Positions 1 to 7,978 of a stretch of 19,933 nucleotides of DNA are shown piece by piece. The position numbers and the translations under genes were made by a program. Position 1 is the first letter of the stretch, and each line of letters starts with the position of its first letter. This DNA comes from Clostridiales bacterium (lineage in GTDB: Bacteria > Bacillota > Clostridia > Christensenellales > QALW01), in NCBI GenBank assembly GCA_018376855.1, contig JAHAAN010000018.1, positions 1 through 19,933 on the forward strand, given 5' to 3'. The notes below the pieces were generated by a model, which was not told where the DNA came from, did not search any database, and saw only the letters and a list, made by a program, of their open reading frames with translations.

Positions 1-194
1 TTTTACTTGGCTCATCGTTTATATAATTTTGGTTAGATTTTTACGGGATACAAAATTAACGTTTTTGCCGGGAAATAAAAATCCATTTTCATATTCTGTT
101 ATAAAACGATCAATATTCCGACCATCCGTTTTCACCGAACAGCGATTCATTCCGTCCGAAAGCTGTCTCCGACAAGCACGGCGACCGGAATCCG

Positions 195-235
195 TAAAAA
201 CGCGGAGGGAACCGGCGTTTTGCCGGTTCCCTCCG
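195..235 (-). terminator. Intrinsic terminator of galM
   Basis: A perfect 14-bp stem (203-216 with 222-235) has a 5-nt loop. On the minus strand it is followed by a run of five T's (196-200). It lies 20 bp past the galM stop codon, so it ends that transcript. Confidence 0.9.
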
Positions 236-254
236 CAGGATGATCATCGAGCAA

Positions 255-1388
255 CTACCTCGCCGAAAAACCGTAAACGGTCGTTTGGCGATAAGTTTCG
301 CCCGGGCGAAGCACGGCCGACGGAAAATCCGGATGATTCGGCGCGTCCGGATAATTCTGGGCTTCCAAAGCGAATGCGGAACGATAGAACGGAGCCGTCT
401 CGTCCTGCTGCACGCGCGATTTCCCGGTAAAGAACTGAATGCCGGGAGTGTCGGTCAGCACAGTCATTACGATACCGGTCGAAGGCTCGTAGACCTCGGC
501 TGCCTCGACCACGTCGGGCGACGAACGGCGGATCACGTAATTGTGGTCGTAACCGTCGCGGTAATTAAACGCGCTGTCAGGGCCCAGCACCCGTTCGCCG
601 ATCGTCGTCGGGGTACGGAAATCGAGGGCCGAACCGTCCAGCGAAGCGATCTCGCCGGTCGGAATCAGCGTCGAATCGGTCGGCGTGTACCGGTCAGCGT
701 TGATCGTTACCCGATGGGAGTTCACGCTGGTCTTATGATCGCCGCCATGCAGGTTGAAATAGGCGTGGTTGGTCAGGTTCAGCACCGTCGGAGCGTCGGT
801 CGTAGCCGTATAGTCGATCCGGAGCTGATTATCCACGGTCACGGTATAAACCACTTTCGTAGTCAGCGTACCCGGAAAATTCTCTTCTCCGTCCGGAGAA
901 ACATAGATCAGTTCGAGCGCCTGTTCGCCGGCATCGTTGGTAAAGGTGCGGGCGTCCCACACTTTTTTACTGAAACCGACGATCCCCCCGTGCAATGTAT
1001 TCGGGCCGTTGTTGATAGCCAACGAATACTCTTTGCCGTCGAGCGTGAATTTCCCGTTGGCGATCCGGTTCGCATAACGCCCGGTGATGGCTCCGGCAAA
1101 CGTATTTTCCGGCACGAAATAATCGGCCAGCTTCGGGTACCCCAGCACGACGTCCTTGAAAGCGCCGTCTTTGGCCGGAACCCATACGTCCACGATAATC
1201 CCGCCGTAATTGGTGATCTGCGCTGCCATTCCGTTGGCATTCTTCAGCGTATAGAGCGACACCGCCTTACCGTCGATCGTCGAGTCGAAATCGGCCGCCG
1301 AGTAGAGCGCCGGCTCTCCCGGCTGCGTCTTTTTACAACAGGACACAGCGCCCAGCAGCGCCATGCACAAAGGAAAAATCTTCTTCAT
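255..1388 (-). CDS. galM: Aldose 1-epimerase (mutarotase), predicted lipoprotein
   Basis: Interconverts the alpha and beta anomers of aldoses such as galactose or glucose, feeding the Leloir pathway. The 377-aa product matches the family length. It starts with a lipoprotein-type signal (K2-K3, hydrophobic stretch, Cys at 17/18), so it is probably anchored facing the periplasm. Expected active-site residues are present: His133 in NTLHGG, His208 in LTNHAYFNL, Asp281 in GYDHNYV and Glu342 in ALEAQNYPD. Lipoprotein GalM forms are common in Bacteroidota. Its promoter is of Bacteroidota type and its codon use (GC-rich, many CCG/GTC) differs from the rest of the window. It appears foreign to the Clostridia-like sequence that starts ~100-200 bp upstream of its start. 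Family assignment is secure. Whether it really neighbours the following genes in one genome is doubtful. Confidence 0.93.
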   Translation of the reverse strand: MKKIFPLCMALLGAVSCCKKTQPGEPALYSAADFDSTIDGKAVSLYTLKNANGMAAQITNYGGIIVDVWVPAKDGAFKDVVLGYPKLADYFVPENTFAGAITGRYANRIANGKFTLDGKEYSLAINNGPNTLHGGIVGFSKKVWDARTFTNDAGEQALELIYVSPDGEENFPGTLTTKVVYTVTVDNQLRIDYTATTDAPTVLNLTNHAYFNLHGGDHKTSVNSHRVTINADRYTPTDSTLIPTGEIASLDGSALDFRTPTTIGERVLGPDSAFNYRDGYDHNYVIRRSSPDVVEAAEVYEPSTGIVMTVLTDTPGIQFFTGKSRVQQDETAPFYRSAFALEAQNYPDAPNHPDFPSAVLRPGETYRQTTVYGFSAR

Positions 1389-1433
1389 TCCGTAATAATT
1401 TTAAAAGTTAATGATCGGAGCGTGATTCGGTTG

Positions 1434-1464
1434 CTAAAGTAATAATAATTCGCAGAACCTGCAA
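1434..1464 (-). promoter_or_regulatory. Bacteroidota-type promoter of galM
   Basis: On the minus strand, TTGC (1461-1464) is followed after 19 bp by TACTTTAG (1434-1441). This is close to the Bacteroidota consensus TTTG / 19-21 bp / TAnnTTTG. It lies about 45 bp upstream of the galM ATG and has no good sigma-A -10/-35 pair. It sets a minimum extent for the Bacteroidota-like segment. Confidence 0.55.
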
Positions 1465-1498
1465 CGTTACCGATAACGCCGGCCGCTCCGAAGCTTGT

Positions 1499-2473
1499 TT
1501 ATATCGGATTTTTTGCCGAGTTTTGTTTAGCCGACTTCCGACCGCTCCGATGAACAAACTGACAATCCTTATTTTCGCCTGCCCGCAGCTCCATATAGAG
1601 CTGATCGAAGCCCGCAGGGTTTCCCACCGTTCCCGCATAGCCGAGCAAGTCGCCGCGCTTGACCTCGCCGCCGGCAGCAAGCAGCTGCGCAGCGGGCGCA
1701 ATACTGCTGCAATGCAGCAGCACAAGCGTCATGTCAAGCTCCTTATTATATACCGCAATGCGGTTCATGCTGGTTTCAGAGCTGCCCAGCTCAAGGATCG
1801 TTCCGTCCATCGGGCTGTAAACGGGCGCATTGGCCGGCATATGAACGGATATTCCCGCCGAGTACTTGCCTCTATAGTATTCCGGAATGTTCGCCTCCGT
1901 ACCGAACGCCTGCATGTAATTGACCCGCACCTGCCCGGCACCGTAAAAGAAATCCGTTTTATCCGTGTTCAGCACCGTCTGCACAAGCGTCTGATATTCT
2001 GGCGTGATCCGATACTCCTGCTCGCCGCCCTCGGCTTCCATATACCGCGCGCCGGTAACATATCGGAACAGCCCAAAGCGTTCAATGCGGTTCTGCGCAT
2101 CCACCGCGGCGATCACAAGATTTCTGCCCTCCGTGCCGCGGATCAGCCTGTCCGCCGGCACCGGTGAAAATCCCTCCGCTGCGGCATGATAAGCATATTG
2201 AGGCGTTTCCCCCTCCTCGGCAATGCGGTAGACAAAGACCGCCTCGTTCACAGACACCAGCCTGATATCTCCCCCGACGTAAGGCTCCGCCGCCGCGCTC
2301 TCAAGCCGAACGCCGGTAAGCTCCGTTTCTCCCACCGGCTGCCGGCTCCCGCTCGGCACTACCGATGCGCTCACCGTTCCTTCCGACGGCCCTATGGGGG
2401 TAACGATCTCCATACAACCAGCCAATATACAAATGCACAGTACGGTACAAACAAAAATCGAAATCTTTCTCAT
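1499..2473 (-). CDS. M23/LytM-like lipoprotein, catalytic residues missing; 3' end altered at a junction
   Basis: A 324-aa predicted lipoprotein with signal and lipobox ILAGC (Cys20), so it is likely on the outer face of the membrane. The C-terminal ~100 residues follow the M23 (LytM) fold pattern: PVYSPMDGTILELG, GGEVKRGDLLGYAGTVGN, then DQLYMELR. The zinc ligands of an active peptidase are replaced. The HxGxD motif reads SAGIS (205-209) and the final HLHFE reads QLYME (281-285); His244 of the middle motif remains. This suggests a non-catalytic binding or regulatory LytM domain, as known for EnvC/NlpD-type proteins. After residue ~290 the reading frame runs into sequence unlike any M23 tail, where the Bacteroidota-like segment is joined, so the true C-terminus is probably lost. 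The start is supported by a GGGAG site ~10 nt upstream. Confidence 0.7.
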   Translation of the reverse strand: MRKISIFVCTVLCICILAGCMEIVTPIGPSEGTVSASVVPSGSRQPVGETELTGVRLESAAAEPYVGGDIRLVSVNEAVFVYRIAEEGETPQYAYHAAAEGFSPVPADRLIRGTEGRNLVIAAVDAQNRIERFGLFRYVTGARYMEAEGGEQEYRITPEYQTLVQTVLNTDKTDFFYGAGQVRVNYMQAFGTEANIPEYYRGKYSAGISVHMPANAPVYSPMDGTILELGSSETSMNRIAVYNKELDMTLVLLHCSSIAPAAQLLAAGGEVKRGDLLGYAGTVGNPAGFDQLYMELRAGENKDCQFVHRSGRKSAKQNSAKNPI

Positions 2474-2535
2474 CTTATCGGACTCCCGTTTTTCTTATTC
2501 TCCTTCTTCTTTCTGCTATTGCTTTACTATTTTTT

Positions 2536-2564
2536 ATTATACAGGAAAATTTTCATAATAACAA
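2536..2564 (-). promoter_or_regulatory. Promoter of the M23-like gene
   Basis: Minus strand TTGTTA (2559-2564), 17 bp, TATAAT (2536-2541). It predicts transcription start near 2529 and a ~55-nt leader before the ATG at 2473. Confidence 0.6.
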
Positions 2565-2655
2565 CGCAAAGAAAGAATTTTTAAAAAATTTTAACGTTTT
2601 TCAGCCATGCAAGCACTCAAAAGCAGATAATTTTCAAAAATTTCATTCGTCAGCG

Positions 2656-2684
2656 TGTACAATTTTGTACGAATGTGGTATGAT
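2656..2684 (+). promoter_or_regulatory. Promoter with palindrome upstream of the SH3 protein gene
   Basis: TGTACA (2656-2661), 17 bp, then TATGAT (2679-2684) preceded by the extended -10 TGG. A perfect inverted repeat GTACAA-TT-TTGTAC (2657-2670) overlaps the -35 and spacer, where a repressor could bind. Confidence 0.5.
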
Positions 2685-2756
2685 AGAAAAAACATACTCT
2701 TAATTTCAAAGCAAACAAAGGCTTTCCGCCAGCAATACAAACAAGGAGGGACTCAC

Positions 2757-3620
2757 TTGAAATCTCTTGCACGCTTTATCGCATTTTTGCTCAAGCATAT
2801 CGTGCTGATCTGCCTTGTCGTCGGGTTATGCGTGGCAGGCTTCACCATCAGTATGAATACAAGCAACATGTATGTGATTTTAAACGACGGTCTGCAAGCG
2901 CGCGCTAACCTGATTTTAGGTTACGGCGATGCGAATGAAATGAGTCAATACTTTACCAACTATTTCATCAATAACGACGACTATAAAACAACGCAGGCGC
3001 TGTATTCGCAATACGACATCAACAGCTACGGCTACAACCTGAAAATCGATTCGCTTTTTACATGGCCGTGGCAAACGCGGGCGGAAATCCGCGTTCATGA
3101 AGCCGTGTATTCCATCGACGGCGAAATCTACAGCTCCGTCATGTCGCGCGAGGAAGCGCTGCTCTCAGGCAAGCTGAACCCGCCGGCATGGAAAAACGCT
3201 TCCTATAAGGTTACTCTCATCAAGGAAGGCGGCCGCTGGGTTATCGACAGCTTGACTTATTTGGACGATTACACCTATGCCGCGCCCACGATGCGGAGCA
3301 TAGATCCCGAATTGCTCGCCTCCCTGCGCCCCACGGCGACGCCTACACCTACGCCCAATCCTTCCGCTACGGCAACAACGCCGCCGACAGCTGCAGCAAC
3401 ACAGGAGCCGATGGCCGCTCATATCGTTTTAAGCGATGAAAACGGCAAAATGAACGTTCGCTCCGGCCCAGGCACCAATTATGAATCCATCGGAAAGCTC
3501 TCCAACGGCGATTCCGTGCTTATTTACGAAATCAACGGAAATTGGTACCGCATCAAATACAACGGCCAAGACGCCTATATCTTCAGCTCTTATGTAGCCT
3601 TTGACGACATGGTTGACTAA
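2757..3620 (+). CDS. Membrane-anchored protein with C-terminal bacterial SH3 domain
   Basis: A 287-aa protein. The TTG start is chosen because AAGGAGGG (2743-2750) sits 6 nt upstream; an upstream ATG at 2655 has no such site and would start before the likely promoter. Residues ~10-32 form one membrane segment, so the rest is probably outside. Residues ~40-185 form an unrecognised mixed domain with a scaffold like the NTF2-like domains often found in such proteins (guess only). A Pro/Thr/Ala linker (~190-220) follows, then an SH3_3 domain (~224-283) with the hallmark MNVRSGPGTNYESIGKL and NGNWYRIKY. SH3 domains of this type usually bind cell wall. The malic enzyme gene follows after 24 bp, so they are probably co-transcribed, though no functional link is obvious. 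Confidence 0.8.
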   Translation: MKSLARFIAFLLKHIVLICLVVGLCVAGFTISMNTSNMYVILNDGLQARANLILGYGDANEMSQYFTNYFINNDDYKTTQALYSQYDINSYGYNLKIDSLFTWPWQTRAEIRVHEAVYSIDGEIYSSVMSREEALLSGKLNPPAWKNASYKVTLIKEGGRWVIDSLTYLDDYTYAAPTMRSIDPELLASLRPTATPTPTPNPSATATTPPTAAATQEPMAAHIVLSDENGKMNVRSGPGTNYESIGKLSNGDSVLIYEINGNWYRIKYNGQDAYIFSSYVAFDDMVD

Positions 3621-3644
3621 AAATACCGAAAGGACATACTGCAT

Positions 3645-4817
3645 ATGGATTACGCAAAAGAATCGCTCAAAAAACACTACGAATGGAAGGGCAAAATCGA
3701 AATCGTTACACGCGCGCCGATCACCAACAAGGAGGAACTCAGCCTTGCCTACACGCCCGGAGTTGCGCAGCCCTGCTTGGAAATTCAAAAAAATCCCGAG
3801 CTTTCTTATGAATTAACGCGCCGCTTCAACACGGTGGCTGTCGTAACCGACGGCACAGCCGTGCTGGGGTTGGGTGATATCGGCCCTGAAGCCGGCATGC
3901 CCGTGATGGAGGGCAAAGCGGCTCTGTTCAAGGCCTTTGGCGATGTGGACGCCGTGCCGCTGTGCATTCGCTCAAAGAACGTAGACGACATTGTAAATAC
4001 CGTGCGTCTGTTAGCCGGAAGCTTCGGAGGCGTTAATTTGGAGGACATCAGCGCACCGCGCTGCTTTGAAATCGAACGGCGCTTAAAGGAATGCTGCGAC
4101 ATTCCGATCTTTCACGACGATCAGCACGGAACGGCTGTGGTCGTGCTTGCTGCCATGCTCAACGCCTTAAAGCTGACAAACCGCACGCTCGGCTGCGTGC
4201 GCGCAGTGGTCAACGGCTCCGGCGCCGCCGGAATTGCGATCACCCGCCTGCTTATGTCCGTGGGGCTTCGCGATGTGATTCTGTGCGACAGAACCGGCGC
4301 CATCTACGAAGGCAGGGAAGGGCTTAATGCCGAAAAAGCCGCTATGGCCGCCGTTTCCAACCGAGAGCTGAAAAAAGGCGCTCTGAGCGATGTAATTGAC
4401 GGCGCAGACGTGTTTATCGGCGTATCTGCTGCAAATGTGCTGACACAGGACATGGTGCGCCGCATGGCAAAGGATCCGATCATATTCGCCATGGCAAATC
4501 CCGTTCCGGAGATCCTGCCCCACGATGCCAAAGCTGCCGGAGCTGCCGTAGTGGGAACCGGACGCAGCGACTACGCCAACCAGATCAACAACGTGCTTGC
4601 GTTTCCCGGAATCTTCCGCGGCGCGCTGGACGTTCGCGCCCGCGATATCAACGACGCCATGCTGATCGCCGCCGCAAACGCCATTGCCGATATGATCGAG
4701 CCGCAGGAGCTGACAGCGGAATATGTAATTCCTTCTCCGTTCAATGAAAAGGCCGCCAAAGCGGTAGCGCAAGCGGTTTCAAAGGCCGCAAGAGAAAGCG
4801 GAACCGCGCGCATCTAA
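3645..4817 (+). CDS. Malic enzyme (NAD(P)-dependent malate dehydrogenase, oxaloacetate-decarboxylating)
   Basis: Converts malate to pyruvate and CO2 while reducing NAD(P)+. The 390-aa length is that of the short bacterial form. Motifs seen: ELSLAYTPGVAQPC with catalytic Tyr36; VMEGKAALFKAFG with Lys91; the metal site NLEDISAPRCFEIE (Glu133-Asp134) and IFHDDQHGT (Asp158/Asp159); the dinucleotide-binding loop VNGSGAAG (191-196); and ANPVPEI plus QINNVLAFPGIFRGALD near the end. The start ATG follows GAAAGGA (3628-3634). It probably shares the promoter upstream of the SH3 gene and ends at the terminator at 4837-4878. NAD versus NADP preference cannot be read safely from the sequence. Confidence 0.95.
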   Translation: MDYAKESLKKHYEWKGKIEIVTRAPITNKEELSLAYTPGVAQPCLEIQKNPELSYELTRRFNTVAVVTDGTAVLGLGDIGPEAGMPVMEGKAALFKAFGDVDAVPLCIRSKNVDDIVNTVRLLAGSFGGVNLEDISAPRCFEIERRLKECCDIPIFHDDQHGTAVVVLAAMLNALKLTNRTLGCVRAVVNGSGAAGIAITRLLMSVGLRDVILCDRTGAIYEGREGLNAEKAAMAAVSNRELKKGALSDVIDGADVFIGVSAANVLTQDMVRRMAKDPIIFAMANPVPEILPHDAKAAGAAVVGTGRSDYANQINNVLAFPGIFRGALDVRARDINDAMLIAAANAIADMIEPQELTAEYVIPSPFNEKAAKAVAQAVSKAARESGTARI

Positions 4818-4836
4818 ACAATCATAAGTAAAAAAG

Positions 4837-4878
4837 CAGCCGCCGAAAAACAGCCTGTCTGTGCTTCGGCGGCTGTTT
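4837..4878 (+). terminator. Terminator after malic enzyme
   Basis: An 11-bp stem (4837-4847 with 4865-4875) with a 17-nt loop lies 20 bp after the stop codon and is followed by TTT AAC TT. A run of A's on the left would also make it work on the other strand. Confidence 0.75.
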
Positions 4879-4961
4879 AACTTCCTCATATGCTATGTAA
4901 ATCGCCGGAAACAGCAAATATGAAAGCATTTTAAACTTTTTGTGTCGCTTTTTCTATCTTA

Positions 4962-4990
4962 TTGCGCATTCCGCACGATTATGCTATACT
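4962..4990 (+). promoter_or_regulatory. Promoter of the small membrane protein
   Basis: TTGCGC (4962-4967), 17 bp, TATACT (4985-4990) with an extended -10 TGC directly before it. It lies 30 bp upstream of the ATG at 5021. Confidence 0.65.
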
Positions 4991-5020
4991 CTTGAGCATC
5001 AATCAAAAGGAGATCTTCTA

Positions 5021-5551
5021 ATGCCAAAAAACAAAAAAAGCTGCTTGATCTCTTGTCTGATACAAGCAGCCTTCTTTATTATCGGTATTTTCCCCATTTT
5101 GCGCTATACTTATCCCATGCCGGGCTTGGATACAAACGGCGATTCTCTCATTGCTCCCCTCGCGAAACGGTTTTCCGTCTACTCAGCAATTTTTTCAGAG
5201 CCCTTTAAGGGCTATTACGGCTTCTTTCTGCTGTGCGCCCTGCTATGTGGAGCGGCTTTGCTACTTCTTGCTGTCTTCGGCCTTTTCACCGAACGCTTTT
5301 CCTTCCGCGCAAACAAACTGCTTGCCGCTGCTCAGCTGCTTTGCTTCGGCGTTCCCGTTTGGTTTACCGAAACAGCCGGTGCAATTCTGTTCTTTCTGCT
5401 GATCTTCAACTTTGCGCAGCTGACTCTCTATGAAAATCACTGGGCCAAAACCACGCGCCTGAAAATCTTTAACGCAGTACTATGGAGCGCAGAAGCGGTG
5501 CTTTGGCTGATCCTGATGCTTGTAGGCTTCGGCTTCTTTCCTTTGCAGTAG
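5021..5551 (+). CDS. Small polytopic membrane protein, unknown function
   Basis: A 176-aa protein with about four hydrophobic segments (roughly residues 8-28, 66-88, 100-128 and 150-172) and a basic N-terminus (MPKNKKS). No family is recognised. ATG 5021 is chosen because AAAAGGAG lies ~8 nt upstream; a longer reading from 4940 starts before the promoter at 4962-4990. It stands alone with its own promoter. Its stop codon is only 2 bp from the stop codon of the convergent aldolase gene, with no terminator between them, so the two transcripts may overlap. Confidence 0.65.
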   Translation: MPKNKKSCLISCLIQAAFFIIGIFPILRYTYPMPGLDTNGDSLIAPLAKRFSVYSAIFSEPFKGYYGFFLLCALLCGAALLLLAVFGLFTERFSFRANKLLAAAQLLCFGVPVWFTETAGAILFFLLIFNFAQLTLYENHWAKTTRLKIFNAVLWSAEAVLWLILMLVGFGFFPLQ

Positions 5552-5553
5552 GT

Positions 5554-6381
5554 CTATACCCTTCCGCAGCTTCCGAACACCCGCATCTTTTTCAAAACCT
5601 CCGCTTTGACTGCCTCAACCATGCACGGCATCATGTCTGTCATACCCTTGCCGACAGCATAAGCGTCATGAGCCGCGCGCGCCGCCGCTGCGTTGATATC
5701 CGTAAAGATGTTGACCTTTGCGATTCCTCTTTCGATCACGCTGCGAAAATCCTGATCGGAAAGCCCTGAACCGCCGTGCAGCACAAGCGGCACCGAGACA
5801 GCCGCCGCGATTTTTTGCAGCAGCTCAAGCTGAAGTTTCGGAGCATTCTTATACGCGCCGTGAGCCGTACCGATCGCCACCGCTAATGCGTCCACGCCGG
5901 TGCTCCCTGCAAACGCCAGCGCCTCCTCAGGCTGTGTATAAACGCTTTCATCGCCGCCGTCGGCCGTACCGACATGCCCCAATTCTCCCTCTACGGTAAC
6001 GCCTCTCCTGTGAGCATAGCTTACCAGACGGACAACCTCCTTGGTGTTCTCTTCCTCGCTCATCGTTGAACAATCGTACATAACGGAAGTAAAGCCCAGG
6101 TCGATCGCCTCCATTACTTTCGCTTCCGTCAGCCCATGGTCAAAATGCAGCACGACCGGAACGCTTGCCCTTTGCGCCATATCCCGCAACATCGGCGCAA
6201 GCTCCTGAAGCGATGCGGCAGGCAACAGCACCTCCGCAGTCCCGATGATAACGGGCGAACGCGCTTCCTCCGCCGCGGCAAGCACTCCCTTTGCCATTTC
6301 AAGATTCACGGTATTGAACAGCCCAACCGCATATTTTTTTGTCTGCGCATCTTTTAGTACTTCATGTAACGTAACAAGCAT
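5554..6381 (-). CDS. Class II (zinc) ketose-phosphate aldolase, FbaA/GatY/IolJ-like
   Basis: Cleaves a ketose phosphate to dihydroxyacetone phosphate and an aldehyde. At 275 aa it is the length of the GatY/KbaY/IolJ branch. Motifs: VVLHFDHG (Asp81 catalytic, His82 metal ligand), VEGELGHVG (131-138), GTAHGAY (His174), LVLHGGSG (His202 and phosphate-binding loop) and NIFTDIN (224-230). It is the last gene of an operon with a pfkB-type kinase and a D-lyxose-type isomerase, 20 bp after the isomerase stop. An AGAGGA site precedes the ATG. The context suggests a substrate other than fructose 1,6-bisphosphate, perhaps a ketose 1-phosphate or tagatose-type sugar phosphate. The substrate is inference. 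Confidence 0.93.
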   Translation of the reverse strand: MLVTLHEVLKDAQTKKYAVGLFNTVNLEMAKGVLAAAEEARSPVIIGTAEVLLPAASLQELAPMLRDMAQRASVPVVLHFDHGLTEAKVMEAIDLGFTSVMYDCSTMSEEENTKEVVRLVSYAHRRGVTVEGELGHVGTADGGDESVYTQPEEALAFAGSTGVDALAVAIGTAHGAYKNAPKLQLELLQKIAAAVSVPLVLHGGSGLSDQDFRSVIERGIAKVNIFTDINAAAARAAHDAYAVGKGMTDMMPCMVEAVKAEVLKKMRVFGSCGRV

Positions 6382-6401
6382 TTAATTCTGTCCTCTTCAT
6401 A

Positions 6402-6944
6402 TCAATTTTCGATCTGCGGAATACGTTTAATGCGCGGATCGGTAAAAATATCGAATTCATCGTAGCTCTTCGTGCTGAATTCAGAGATGACAGCGCCCTC
6501 GCTGCCCGCCTGAAACCAGTGCTTCGTGTTGGGATAAAGCGTATACTGCTCTCCGGGCCTGAGCACAATCTGATGCCACACTGTGTAATACTGTTCCGTT
6601 CCTTTAGGTGGAAGCGCACAAATATTTTCGGATTTTTCACCCTCAACAAACAAATATACCGTTCCATAGCGGCAGCGGAAAGTCTCCTCCTTGCCGTCGT
6701 AGCCTTCAAACGGCGCATGCCGGTGTTCCGGGCAAGTCTGGTGCGGAAACAACACCATTTCTTTAGCACAGCAGCGCTCCGTATTTACATACACCACCAG
6801 CTGCAGCCCTGTATGCTCATGATCTCCCAGCGCATAATCTGCCACCTCTAAATTTTCCTTTTCCTCCTGCGAAAGCACAATATGCGCCTTTTCAAAATAC
6901 GTCAGCGCTCTCTCCCGAATTGCTTCATACTCCTGTCTTTTCAT
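6402..6944 (-). CDS. D-lyxose ketol-isomerase family protein (cupin)
   Basis: Metal-dependent aldose-ketose isomerase; the family is known to act on D-lyxose/D-xylulose and D-mannose/D-fructose. The 180-aa product is a single cupin. Probable metal ligands: His74 and His76 in CPEHRHAP, Glu87 in KEETFRCRYG, and His142 in PNTKHWFQAG. The ATG at 6944 is chosen over a start at 7034 because GAAAGGAAG lies ~9 nt upstream and the longer form would overlap the kinase by over 100 bp. With this start the gene overlaps the end of the kinase gene by 20 bp, suggesting translational coupling. Together with the kinase and aldolase it forms a short sugar-degradation route. Family confidence is fairly high; the exact sugar is unknown. 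Confidence 0.85.
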   Translation of the reverse strand: MKRQEYEAIRERALTYFEKAHIVLSQEEKENLEVADYALGDHEHTGLQLVVYVNTERCCAKEMVLFPHQTCPEHRHAPFEGYDGKEETFRCRYGTVYLFVEGEKSENICALPPKGTEQYYTVWHQIVLRPGEQYTLYPNTKHWFQAGSEGAVISEFSTKSYDEFDIFTDPRIKRIPQIEN

Positions 6945-7911
6945 GTTTAAAACTTCCTTTCTTTTTTTCCGCGGCGTCTGCGCGCTGCATAAAGTCAAGC
7001 GTTTCCTCAATGGATCGAATTCCTGCCGTTGCACCTACCGACGCAACACAGTGTGCTCCCACCGCATTGGCAAAACGCGCGCTTTCATATTGATCCCAGC
7101 CCTGCGCAAAGCCGGCGAGAAATCCCGCCGCGAAGGAATCCCCCGCGCCTGTGGTATCCGCCGGATGCTCGCACAGATAAGCGGGAATCATGCGTTCTTC
7201 CTGCCCTAACGGACAAACAAGCGCACCCTTCGTTCCCAGCTTGATGACCACATTTTTTGCTCCCATCTTCTTGAAAACTGCCGCGATCCGACTCGGGTTC
7301 TCTTCACCCGTAAGCTTTACCGCTTCGTCATAGCTGGGCATAAACAGATCCAAATATGCAATGGATTCCCTGATTTTATCCATCCAAATATCCTCAAAAT
7401 CCCACGCTGTATCCATTGCGGTAAATTTACCCGCTTCCTGCGCCTGCCGCAAAAAACGCGCGCAAGGCGCACCGTCAAAGCGTTTAAGCAGCATTGCACC
7501 GGCTACAAATATAATATCACATTCCTGCACCGCCCGCAGCGAGATATCCTCCGCAGTAAATTGTGAGGTCGAACCCTCGCCGTACAAAAAGCTGCGTTCG
7601 CCGCTGCCCGCCACGCACACCACCGAGGTCGTTGTGCCTGCTTCCGTGCTTTTTACGATATACCGCGTATCTACCCCCGCTTTTTCCATTTGCACGCATA
7701 CATACTCTCCGAGCATATCCTCCACAACCTTGCAGCACAGCGCAGCCGGAACGCCCAAGCGTCCCAAATCCGCCGCCGCATTTGCCGCGCAGCCTCCCGT
7801 GTGCACGCTGACGTCTTTTACCACGCGCAGCGTTCCCGGCGTAGGAATCGCATTTGCCCCTGTAACGATGATATCGCACGTTACGCTGCCGATACACAAA
7901 ATCTTCTTCAT
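6925..7911 (-). CDS. PfkB/ribokinase-family sugar kinase
   Basis: ATP-dependent kinase of a sugar hydroxyl, 328 aa. The two PfkB signatures are present: VHTGGCAANAAADLGRLG (37-54) and ADTTGAGDSFAAGF (251-264) with catalytic Asp258 and its anion hole. The middle region has IKLGTKGALV, typical of the family. First gene of the kinase-isomerase-aldolase operon, behind a near-consensus promoter. The best candidate substrate is the ketose made by the neighbouring isomerase (D-xylulose or D-fructose). An in-frame stop just upstream fixes ATG 7911 as the earliest start, yet no ribosome-binding site lies at normal distance. The only good one (AAAGGAA, ~7945-7951) is ~35 nt away, separated by a small hairpin. 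Confidence 0.92.
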   Translation of the reverse strand: MKKILCIGSVTCDIIVTGANAIPTPGTLRVVKDVSVHTGGCAANAAADLGRLGVPAALCCKVVEDMLGEYVCVQMEKAGVDTRYIVKSTEAGTTTSVVCVAGSGERSFLYGEGSTSQFTAEDISLRAVQECDIIFVAGAMLLKRFDGAPCARFLRQAQEAGKFTAMDTAWDFEDIWMDKIRESIAYLDLFMPSYDEAVKLTGEENPSRIAAVFKKMGAKNVVIKLGTKGALVCPLGQEERMIPAYLCEHPADTTGAGDSFAAGFLAGFAQGWDQYESARFANAVGAHCVASVGATAGIRSIEETLDFMQRADAAEKKKGSFKHEKTGV

Positions 7912-7924
7912 TCTTACAGCTTAT

Positions 7925-7951
7925 AGCTTTCGCCCTGTGAAAGCTTCCTTT
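7925..7951 (-). promoter_or_regulatory. Hairpin between Shine-Dalgarno and start of the pfkB gene
   Basis: On the minus strand AAAGGAA (7945-7951) is followed by a 7-bp inverted repeat, AGCTTTC/GAAAGCT (7939-7945 with 7925-7931), then 13 nt to the ATG. Folding the hairpin would bring the ribosome-binding site close to the start codon. Confidence 0.35.
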
Positions 7952-7978
7952 CTTTAAATGCTCTGCCGTCTTTCGTTT

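Noticed and set aside
1..194. Possible gene at the left edge
   Set aside because: The only open frame has no ribosome site and runs through the galM terminator into antisense sequence; it looks like intergenic DNA.
240..1442. A 400-aa plus-strand ORF
   Set aside because: Antisense to galM, which has clear motifs, promoter and terminator; composition is Arg/His-rich shadow.
4167..4772. A 201-aa minus-strand ORF inside malic enzyme
   Set aside because: Antisense shadow of a well-supported gene.
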